From the NCBI GenBank assembly GCA_030151225.1, contig JASLEG010000306.1, forward strand, positions 1 through 13,163: 13,163 bases of DNA, read 5' to 3'. A program made the translations under genes and the position numbers. Origin of the DNA: Burkholderia sp. (GTDB taxonomy: Bacteria > Pseudomonadota > Gammaproteobacteria > Burkholderiales > Burkholderiaceae). Numbering within the stretch: the first letter of the stretch is position 1; every line of letters starts with the position of its first letter. This document shows, one piece after another, positions 7,340 through 13,163 of this stretch. The notes beneath the pieces are model-generated. The model ran no database searches and was not told where the DNA came from. It saw only the letters and a list, made by a program, of their open reading frames with translations.

Positions 7340-7909
7340 TCAGAAGTTGTACTGCACGTAGATCTGGCTGAAATTTATACCAGGATTCGGATCTTTGATA
7401 CTGGCGTTCGACTCGTGCTGGAAGCGGAACCCGGCCTGATACTGCTGATGACCGCCGAACTGCGCGCCCACGCCCACCATGTCGGCGAACTGGAATGCCG
7501 TGGACATCGTGTAGTTGGTGGCGATGGTCGGATGCGTGAGCAGCCGCACGCCCACGCCGGCCTCGATGAACGGCCGCACGTAGCCGGTGCCCTTGATGAA
7601 GCGGAACACCGGCGTGATGCCGAATTCGCCGAGGTTCGCGTGCACGGCATGATCCCCGCCGTAGTGCCAGTAGGAGGCATGCCCCTCGGTCACGAACGCG
7701 AAGTGCCAGTCGCCGATCTGCCACCATGACCAGCCCGGATCCCAGACCACGCCGACATCCACCTTCTTCATGTCGTGGTCGGCGATGCCGCCGGCCAGCT
7801 GTACACCCCAACGGTCGGCATGTGCCGCGCTCGACCCTCCCGCCAATGCGACCGTCAGCGCCACGCCGGACAGCCACCGTCCCCTTGAAGGACTTTTCTT
7901 GTTGTGCAT
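7340..7909 (-). CDS. pagL: PagL-like lipid A 3-O-deacylase (acyloxyacyl hydrolase family)
   Basis: PagL proteins are outer-membrane beta-barrels that remove the 3-O-linked acyl chain of lipid A. The 189-residue precursor has a signal peptide with a basic start (NKKSPSRGR), a hydrophobic core LSGVALTVALAGG and cleavage after AHA (31/32). The mature part begins DRWGVQLAGG, alternates polar and hydrophobic residues, and ends in Phe (YVQYNF) as outer-membrane proteins do. The family motif appears as QHESNASIKDPNPG, with His165, Ser167 and Asn168 conserved. The position 14 after the His, Glu140 of the P. aeruginosa triad (His126, Ser128, Glu140), is Asn179 here. The start at 7909 is chosen for the signal peptide and for GGAG upstream; the frame is open to 8107. 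It heads a two-gene unit and is divergent from rpoH. Confidence 0.88.
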   Translation of the reverse strand: MHNKKSPSRGRWLSGVALTVALAGGSSAAHADRWGVQLAGGIADHDMKKVDVGVVWDPGWSWWQIGDWHFAFVTEGHASYWHYGGDHAVHANLGEFGITPVFRFIKGTGYVRPFIEAGVGVRLLTHPTIATNYTMSTAFQFADMVGVGAQFGGHQQYQAGFRFQHESNASIKDPNPGINFSQIYVQYNF

Positions 7910-8186
7910 CCGCCACTCCAGATTCCGGGGTTGAATGGAGCACCGGCGCGGTATCCGCGTCCGGCTCAAAACGAACAGCATCTTATGGTAAAGGAGATTT
8001 CTTATCGGCGTCGTCTCGCGAAATGGTTTGCTTCGCAATCGACAAGAATCGAAATCCTGTGCCCGGAAGTTCAAGAAAACTCGACAAACTGAACGGTCAC
8101 CCTGCAAACGTTCGGTTCACGCTCTATCAAAATGGAATTATTGATAGGCAACCCGGAACTCGAATGGCCCTGCCGCCTCTAAGTAT
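7910..8186. other. AT-richer part of the pagL-rpoH intergenic region
   Basis: This part of the divergent gap is clearly richer in A and T than its surroundings. I see no convincing gene: the open frames are short, without ribosome sites, and one is only the upstream extension of pagL. It should contain the pagL promoter, but I could not settle on a -35/-10 pair on the minus strand. The one distinct structure is the inverted repeat at 8124-8147. Confidence 0.5.
8124..8147. repeat. Inverted repeat CTATCAA-N10-TTGATAG
   Basis: A perfect 7-base inverted repeat with a ten-base AT-rich spacer lies about 215 bases from the pagL start and 130 from the rpoH start. The spacing fits two adjacent major grooves, as for a dimeric regulator. 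TTGATA in the right arm also resembles a -35 (five of six), but no matching -10 follows. No regulator can be named. Confidence 0.35.
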
Positions 8187-8213
8187 TTAGCACTCACTTG
8201 GCGGGAGTGCTAA
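8187..8213 (+). promoter_or_regulatory. CIRCE operator (HrcA binding site) of rpoH
   Basis: TTAGCACTC, nine bases, GAGTGCTAA: both arms and the spacer length match the full CIRCE consensus with no mismatch. CIRCE is the binding site of the heat-shock repressor HrcA, whose activity depends on GroEL. It lies 64 bases before the rpoH start codon, so HrcA should repress rpoH until misfolded protein occupies GroEL. Confidence 0.93.
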
Positions 8214-8216
8214 GAT
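8187..8216 (+). promoter_or_regulatory. rpoH promoter overlapping CIRCE
   Basis: TTAGCA (8187-8192) and TAAGAT (8211-8216) are separated by 18 bases and each match the sigma-70 consensus in four of six positions. Both hexamers lie within or at the edge of CIRCE, the usual arrangement in which HrcA binding excludes RNA polymerase. Transcription would start near 8223, leaving a leader of about 54 bases. Other promoters further upstream cannot be excluded. Confidence 0.45.
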
Positions 8217-8276
8217 TGTCGCGGTGGAATCGCCTATTGACGGGGCTTGTCCCTGATTCCAGAGGAGTTTATTTAC

Positions 8277-9212
<936 letters not shown>

Positions 9213-9239
9213 CCCCGCCTCCCAGGCAAGGTATCGCTG

Positions 9240-9275
9240 GGGCCCGCTGTCGAAAGACGGCGGGCCCTTTTGTTT
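9240..9275 (+). terminator. Intrinsic terminator of rpoH
   Basis: A 12-bp stem (9240-9251 with 9256-9267, one T-G wobble) closed by a GAAA tetraloop is followed by TTTTGTTT. It begins 28 bases after the rpoH stop. Stem, loop and U-run are all of textbook quality. Confidence 0.93.
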
Positions 9276-9322
9276 GGTACCCACACATCCCGCCTGTCGC
9301 CCGCTTTTTTCACCGCGCCCCT

Positions 9323-9371
9323 GACAGTCGCCCGGTGCCGACCGATAGATAGAGACTGTCGGTAATCGGTC
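9323..9371 (+). repeat. Two interleaved inverted repeats (pseudoknot topology)
   Basis: GACAGTC (9323-9329) is inverted as GACTGTC (9354-9360), and GACCGAT (9340-9346) as ATCGGTC (9365-9371). The order A-B-A'-B' means that in RNA the two 7-bp stems could form an H-type pseudoknot, with linkers of 10, 7 and 4 bases. TGACTTTTT follows directly. As DNA it could instead be two overlapping operators. Confidence 0.4.
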
Positions 9372-9409
9372 TGACTTTTTCACTCCCCACCCCACGATTC
9401 GCTCAGCCC

Positions 9410-9423
9410 TTGCGGCACATCAA
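9410..9423. promoter_or_regulatory. Possible ANR/FNR box upstream of cydP
   Basis: TTGCG, four bases, ATCAA resembles the FNR/ANR consensus TTGAT-N4-ATCAA, with one perfect half-site and three of five matches in the other. It is centred about 84 bases upstream of the start predicted from TAGAAT (9489-9494). Oxygen-responsive control of cytochrome bd genes by FNR-family regulators is common, but eight of ten matches is weak evidence alone. Confidence 0.25.
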
Positions 9424-9574
9424 ACGCCAGGAGCCCTTTCGCGACCGTCCGCCGCAGCTTGGCCAGCAACTATCGCACCGCACAATTTTAGAATTTTGGT
9501 GTTCTCCCGAGCGACGCCAAACGGCGTCGATACGTCTGACAACGCAGTCATTCCGGGCCGCCGTGCGTACCACC

Positions 9575-9844
9575 ATGCCGCTGATCCTTACCCGCAAATC
9601 CTCCCCCCACGACGGGCCGCGCACGCTGCGCGAGCACCTTGCCGCCTGGGTGCGGGGGCCGACGCTCGTGCGCGACCTGTCGGTCGTGCTGGCCATCAAG
9701 CTCGTCCTGCTGATGGCGCTCAAGTACGCGTTCTTCAATCATCCGCAGGCGCAGCACATGTCGCTGCCGTCTGCCGTCGTCGCCGCCCGACTGCTCGGGC
9801 CGACCACCCCCGATACCGCCAAGGGAGACCATCATGATCAGTAG
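9575..9844 (+). CDS. cydP: Putative cytochrome bd oxidase small subunit CydP
   Basis: This 89-residue protein directly precedes cydA and overlaps it by 11 bases, indicating translational coupling. It has a basic N-terminal part, one clear membrane segment (DLSVVLAIKLVLLMALKYAFF) and a short C-terminal tail ending GDHHDQ. Position and segment match the small proteins called CydP that precede cydAB in some proteobacteria; their role is not established and is presumed to be in assembly or stability of the oxidase. The ATG at 9575 has no clear ribosome site; the in-frame GTG four codons earlier is an alternative. The name rests on context and the shape of the membrane segment. Confidence 0.75.
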   Translation: MPLILTRKSSPHDGPRTLREHLAAWVRGPTLVRDLSVVLAIKLVLLMALKYAFFNHPQAQHMSLPSAVVAARLLGPTTPDTAKGDHHDQ

Positions 9845-11414
9845 CGAAGTCGTCGATCTGTCGAGACTGCAGTTCGGTGTCACAGCGCTCTACCACTTCC
9901 TGTTCGTCCCGCTCACGCTCGGCCTGTCCTGGCTGCTCGTGATCATGGAAGCCATCTATGTGATGACGGGCAAGCAGGTGTACAAGGACATGACCCAGTT
10001 CTGGGGCAAGCTGTTCGGCATCAATTTCGCGATGGGCGTGACCACCGGCATCACGCTCGAATTCCAGTTCGGCACCAACTGGTCCTACTACTCGCACTAC
10101 GTCGGCGACATCTTCGGCGTGCCGCTGGCCGTGGAAGGGCTGATGGCCTTCTTCCTCGAATCCACCTTCGTGGGCCTGTTCTTCTTCGGCTGGAACCGCC
10201 TGTCGAAGGTCAAGCACCTGATCGTCACCTTCCTCGTGGCGCTCGGCTCGAACCTCTCGGCGCTGTGGATCCTCGTGGCGAACGGCTGGATGAACAACCC
10301 GGTGGGCGCGCAGTTCAACTACCAGACCATGCGCATGGAGCTCTCGAGCCTGTTCGACGTGCTGTTCAATCCGGTCGCGCAGGTCAAGTTCGTGCATACC
10401 GTGTCGGCCGGCTACGTCACCGCGTCGATGTTCGTGCTCGGCGTGTCGTCGTGGTATCTGCTGCGCCGTCGCGACACGGCCTTCGCGCTGCGCTCGTTCG
10501 CCGTGGCCGCGGGCTTCGGCCTCGCCTCCACGCTGTGCGTGATCGTGCTCGGCGACGAATCGGGCTACACCACCGGCGAGGTGCAGCAGGTCAAGCTCGC
10601 CGCGATCGAATCGGAATGGGACACGGCGCCGGCACCGGCCGCGTTCACGGTGTTCGGGATTCCGAATCAGCAGGCGCAGCGCACCGATTACGCGATCCGC
10701 ATCCCGTACGCGCTCGGCCTGATCGCCACGCGCTCGATCGACGAGCCGGTGGTGGGCCTGACCGACCTGATCAAGCGCAGCGAGGATCACATCCGCAGCG
10801 GCATGATCGCCTACGAGGCGCTGCAGAAGCTGAAGGCCGGCGACACGAGCGAGGCGGTGCGCGCGCGCTTCGATGCGCACAAGACCTACCTCGGCTACGG
10901 GCTCATGCTCAAGCAGTTCACCGCCAACGTGACCGATGCCACGCCGCAGCAGATCGAGGCGGCCGCGAAGAAGACCATTCCGCCCGTGGCGCCCGTGTTC
11001 TTCTCGTTCCGTCTGATGGTGCTGCTCGGCTTCCTGCTGCTCGCCACCTTCGTGCTGGCGTTCTGGTTCTGCGCACGGCGCGAGCTGCTGCAGCCGAAGC
11101 GCCGCTGGTTCCTGCGCTGGGCCGTGTGGGCGATCCCGCTGCCGTGGCTCGCCGCCGAATTCGGCTGGGTGGTGGCCGAGCTCGGCCGCCAGCCGTGGAC
11201 GATCGCCGGCATCCTGCCCACCCACCTGTCGGCATCGAGCCTCGGCGCGACCGACCTGTACCTGAGCCTGGCCGGCTTCATCCTGTTCTACACGGTGCTG
11301 TTCGTGATCGAGATCACGCTGATGTTCAAGTACGCGCGGCTCGGTCCGTCCTCGCTGCACACGGGCCGCTATCACCACGAGCGGCAGGCCGCCGGCGCCG
11401 GCTCGGCCGCCTGA
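9834..11414 (+). CDS. cydA: Cytochrome bd quinol oxidase subunit I
   Basis: CydA is the haem-bearing subunit of cytochrome bd, an inner-membrane quinol oxidase that reduces oxygen to water with high affinity. The 526-residue protein aligns with E. coli CydA with an offset of two: His21, His188 and Met395 match the haem ligands His19, His186 and Met393, and the AVEGLMAFFLEST motif carries the two conserved acidic residues. Lys254 and Glu259 in VKLAAIESEW match the quinol-binding Lys252 and Glu257. The long segment after them makes it a long-Q-loop, bd-I-like oxidase. GRQPW is present near the C-terminus, as in CydA of true bd oxidases. AGGGAG seven bases before the ATG is the ribosome site. 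It lies in cydPABX. Confidence 0.97.
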   Translation: MISSEVVDLSRLQFGVTALYHFLFVPLTLGLSWLLVIMEAIYVMTGKQVYKDMTQFWGKLFGINFAMGVTTGITLEFQFGTNWSYYSHYVGDIFGVPLAVEGLMAFFLESTFVGLFFFGWNRLSKVKHLIVTFLVALGSNLSALWILVANGWMNNPVGAQFNYQTMRMELSSLFDVLFNPVAQVKFVHTVSAGYVTASMFVLGVSSWYLLRRRDTAFALRSFAVAAGFGLASTLCVIVLGDESGYTTGEVQQVKLAAIESEWDTAPAPAAFTVFGIPNQQAQRTDYAIRIPYALGLIATRSIDEPVVGLTDLIKRSEDHIRSGMIAYEALQKLKAGDTSEAVRARFDAHKTYLGYGLMLKQFTANVTDATPQQIEAAAKKTIPPVAPVFFSFRLMVLLGFLLLATFVLAFWFCARRELLQPKRRWFLRWAVWAIPLPWLAAEFGWVVAELGRQPWTIAGILPTHLSASSLGATDLYLSLAGFILFYTVLFVIEITLMFKYARLGPSSLHTGRYHHERQAAGAGSAA

Positions 11415-11451
11415 GCCGCGCCACTTCACCGAAACCGCACAAGGAATCGCC

Positions 11452-12588
11452 ATGGACTACGCAACTCTGAAGGTGATCTGGTGGGTGCTGGTCGGCACGC
11501 TGCTGATCGGCTTCGCCCTCACCGACGGCTTCGACATGGGCGTCACCGCCCTGCTGCCCTTCCTCGGCAAGACCGACGACGAGCGGCGCATCATCGTCAA
11601 CACGGTGGGCGCGACCTGGGAAGGCAACCAGGTGTGGCTGATCACGGCCGGCGGCGCGATGTTCGCGGCCTGGCCGCTCGTGTACGCCGCCTCGTTCTCG
11701 GGCTTCTACTTCGCGATGCTGCTCGTGCTGTTCGCGCTGTTCTTCCGGCCGGTGGGCTTCGACTACCGCAGCAAGCGCGCCGATCCGCGCTGGCGCGCCG
11801 GCTGGGACTGGGGCCTGTTCATCGGCGGCTTCGTGCCGGCGCTGGTGTTCGGCGTGGCCTTCGGCAATCTGCTGCAGGGCGTGCCGTTCGCGTTCGACAG
11901 CGACCTGCGCGTGACCTATACCGGCAGCTTCTGGGCGCTGCTGAACCCGTTCGCGCTGCTGTGCGGGCTCGTGTCGCTCACCATGCTCGTCGCGCACGGC
12001 GCGGCCTTCATCCGCATGAAGACCGAAGGCGACATCGCGCGGCGCGCGGCCCGTGCGCTGCGGCTCTCCTCGCTCGCCGCCGTCGTGCTGTTCGCGGTGG
12101 CCGGCGCGCTGATCTGCACCGCGATCGGCGGCTTCGAGATCACCCGGGGGGCGCCCACCGATACCGTGGCGAACCCGCTCATGAAGCAGGTCGCCATCGG
12201 CCACGGGCTGTGGCTCGCCAATTACCACGCCTATCCGTGGATGACGATCGCGCCGATCGTCGCGTTCACGGGCGGCCTGCTCGCCGTGCTGCTGGCGGGC
12301 TCGCGCTTCGAGAAGACGGCCTTTCTCGCCACCAGCCTGCAGATCGTCGGCGTGATCCTGACGGCCGGCTTCTCGATGTTCCCGTTCATCATGCCGTCCT
12401 CGCTCGATCCGCGCAGCAGCCTGACCGTGTGGGATTCGACCTCGAGCCGGCTCACGCTCGAGGTCATGCTGGTGGCCGTGATCGTGTTCCTGCCGCTGAT
12501 CCTGCTCTATACGGGCTGGGTGTATCGCGTGATGCGCGGCAAGGTCACCGCCAAGGTGCTCGGCGACAACCGCCATTCGATGTACTGA
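11452..12588 (+). CDS. cydB: Cytochrome bd quinol oxidase subunit II
   Basis: CydB is the partner membrane subunit of CydA, structurally related to it but without the quinol loop; it helps form the proton and oxygen paths. The 378-residue product has the CydB N-terminal signature ALTDGFDMGVTALLPFLG (Asp28 conserved) and ATWEGNQVWLITAGGAMFAAWP with Trp56; position 57, Asp58 in E. coli, is Glu here, which keeps the acid. Several further hydrophobic segments follow, in line with the eight to nine helices of the family. AAGGA precedes the ATG, and the gap from cydA is 37 bases. The basic C-terminus is cytoplasmic by the usual rule. Confidence 0.97.
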   Translation: MDYATLKVIWWVLVGTLLIGFALTDGFDMGVTALLPFLGKTDDERRIIVNTVGATWEGNQVWLITAGGAMFAAWPLVYAASFSGFYFAMLLVLFALFFRPVGFDYRSKRADPRWRAGWDWGLFIGGFVPALVFGVAFGNLLQGVPFAFDSDLRVTYTGSFWALLNPFALLCGLVSLTMLVAHGAAFIRMKTEGDIARRAARALRLSSLAAVVLFAVAGALICTAIGGFEITRGAPTDTVANPLMKQVAIGHGLWLANYHAYPWMTIAPIVAFTGGLLAVLLAGSRFEKTAFLATSLQIVGVILTAGFSMFPFIMPSSLDPRSSLTVWDSTSSRLTLEVMLVAVIVFLPLILLYTGWVYRVMRGKVTAKVLGDNRHSMY

Positions 12589-12603
12589 TCAAGGAGATCG
12601 ACG

Positions 12604-12732
12604 ATGTGGTATTTCACCTGGATTCTCGGCATCGGCGTCGCGCTGTCGTTCGGCGTGATCAACGCGATGTGGCTCGAGTCGCACGAAGCCCATGAGGCGC
12701 TCGACGCGCAGCCGAAGGACGGCACGCGCTGA
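12604..12732 (+). CDS. cydX: Cytochrome bd small subunit CydX (YbgT family)
   Basis: This 42-residue single-pass membrane protein begins MWYFTWILGIGVALSFGVIN and continues AMWLE, the hallmark of CydX/YbgT. In E. coli CydX binds CydA and is needed for stable, active cytochrome bd. A short charged tail rich in Glu, His and Asp follows the membrane helix. AAGGAG eight bases before the ATG is a clear ribosome site, and the gene starts 15 bases after cydB. It is the last gene of the operon and is followed by a terminator; cydDC, which export thiols for bd assembly, are not in the window. Confidence 0.95.
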   Translation: MWYFTWILGIGVALSFGVINAMWLESHEAHEALDAQPKDGTR

Positions 12733-12765
12733 ACGGCCGCCCCGGCACGTCGTGACGAAAACGAG

Positions 12766-12792
12766 GAAAGGCGCCCGAGGGCGCCTTTCTTC
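12766..12792. terminator. Bidirectional intrinsic terminator between cydX and the PTS gene
   Basis: GAAAGGCGCC and GGCGCCTTTC form a perfect 10-bp stem with a CGAG loop. The plus strand continues CTTTCTTC and the minus strand runs into TTTC and TTTTCG, so it can end both convergent transcripts. It lies 34 bases after cydX. Confidence 0.85.
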
Positions 12793-12821
12793 ATGATGCC
12801 GCGTGATGCCGCCGATTCGCG

Positions 12822-13163
12822 TCAGGCCGGTTGCGCGGCCGCGCCGCCCGTGCCCGGCGACGACAGACGCGTCGAGAGCTGCTGGGCATACCGCGCGGCA
12901 GCCGGACCGCACACGATGTGGAACGTGTCGGTGGACACCCAGGCCACGTCGACGCTCGCGAGCCGCTCGCGATCGACGGCGGTCGGATCCTCCACCACCA
13001 CGCGCAGCCGCGTGGTCGCCACGACCTCGAGCGACAGCACGTTGGTCGCGCCACCGAACACGGCGAGCCAGCGCATCGGGTCCGGATCGAGGGGGCCCGG
13101 CGTTTGTTCGCCGCTGCTCGCGGCAGTTGCGGCGGCCGCAGCAGCCGGTTGCGCCGGCGCGGA
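12822..13163 (-). CDS. nagE: PTS transporter, C-terminal EIIB-like domain (GlcNAc/glucose type, partial)
   Basis: The frame is open from the window edge, so this is the C-terminal 113 residues of a larger protein. The first 29 are an Ala/Pro-rich linker. After this comes an EIIB domain of the glucose/N-acetylglucosamine PTS family: RWLAVFGGATNVLSLEVVAT, then TRLRVVVEDPTAVDRERL and FHIVCGPAAARYAQQL. In active EIIB domains the phosphorylated Cys lies two residues before the conserved TRLR; here that position is Ala, so this domain should not carry phosphate. It may be a second, non-catalytic EIIB copy after a normal one, or a diverged transporter. The symbol is a best guess based on domain type. 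It converges on cydX across a shared terminator. Confidence 0.7.
   Translation of the reverse strand, partial: SAPAQPAAAAAATAASSGEQTPGPLDPDPMRWLAVFGGATNVLSLEVVATTRLRVVVEDPTAVDRERLASVDVAWVSTDTFHIVCGPAAARYAQQLSTRLSSPGTGGAAAQPA

Larger units (their letters stand above)
9276..9574 (+). promoter_or_regulatory. Upstream region of the cyd operon
   Basis: These 299 bases between the rpoH terminator and cydP hold no gene I can support. They contain interleaved inverted repeats (9323-9371), a possible ANR/FNR site (9410-9423), and TAGAAT (9489-9494, five of six matches to a -10) in a short AT-rich stretch, without a good -35. A perfect 7-bp hairpin CGACGCC-AAAC-GGCGTCG (9512-9529) would lie in the mRNA leader. 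The lack of a -35 suits an activator-dependent promoter. Confidence 0.4.

Noticed and set aside
7910..8107. Longer N-terminus for the PagL-like protein
   Set aside because: It would bury the signal peptide; the start at 7909 gives a proper signal peptide and ribosome site.
8247..8276. TTG start for rpoH ten codons upstream
   Set aside because: It would place the AGAGGAG ribosome site inside the gene and add residues not expected in RpoH.
9735..11453. 572-codon minus-strand open frame opposite cydA, and a similar one at 11326-12576 opposite cydB
   Set aside because: Charged low-complexity translations exactly opposite conserved membrane proteins; no ribosome sites.
13077..13163. Treating the PTS fragment as an 84-residue stand-alone gene starting at 13076
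   Set aside because: The frame stays open to the window edge through a typical Ala/Pro linker, there is no ribosome site at 13076, and EIIB domains of this type are usually fused.

Overview
The window is high-GC chromosomal DNA from a betaproteobacterium, most likely Burkholderia sensu lato. This rests on the gene set and protein sequences (YfhL-type ferredoxin, coaD, rsmD, an Ala/Pro-rich FtsY, a long type-2 LeuA, an RpoH beginning SNALTLPN, and cydPABX) and on the strong GC bias, which opens long spurious frames opposite the real genes. I see no rRNA, tRNA, CRISPR array, insertion sequence or phage gene. It is a mostly housekeeping segment, and the less usual content is in the intergenic regulatory DNA.

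Layout. 1-1436 (minus): the 5' part of a 2[4Fe-4S] ferredoxin gene, coaD (CoA synthesis) and rsmD (16S rRNA methyltransferase), read in the order rsmD, coaD, ferredoxin. A doubtful 46-codon Cys-rich ORF bridges rsmD and coaD. 1437-2821 (plus): ftsY, divergent from rsmD, ending at a perfect UUCG hairpin. 2890-3534 (minus): a zeta-class glutathione transferase/maleylacetoacetate isomerase, convergent with ftsY and divergent from ybiB (3703-4683, plus). A near-palindrome sits over the candidate ybiB promoter.

4684-5105 is a 422-base gap before leuA (5106-6758). It holds a good sigma-70 promoter followed at once by a 24-codon ORF with five Leu codons, four of them CTA packed into its last ten codons. 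That is the signature of a leucine attenuation leader peptide, and the predicted transcription start falls on or next to its AUG. 6916-7909 (minus) is a probable two-gene unit: a PagL-like outer-membrane lipid A deacylase, then a SnoaL-like/DUF4440 protein, with an intrinsic terminator. 8187-8213 is a perfect CIRCE operator in front of rpoH (8277-9212), so heat-shock sigma factor synthesis is probably under HrcA control.

9276-9574 is a regulatory gap (interleaved inverted repeats, a possible ANR/FNR half-conserved box, a -10-like TAGAAT) ahead of the cytochrome bd operon cydP-cydA-cydB-cydX (9575-12732), which ends at a bidirectional terminator. 12822-13163 (minus) is the C-terminal part of a GlcNAc/glucose-type PTS transporter whose EIIB domain lacks the phosphorylatable Cys.

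Strongest points for follow-up: the apparently leaderless leu leader peptide, CIRCE control of rpoH, the interleaved repeats before cydP, the Cys-codon ORF before coaD, and the altered catalytic positions in PagL and the PTS EIIB domain.
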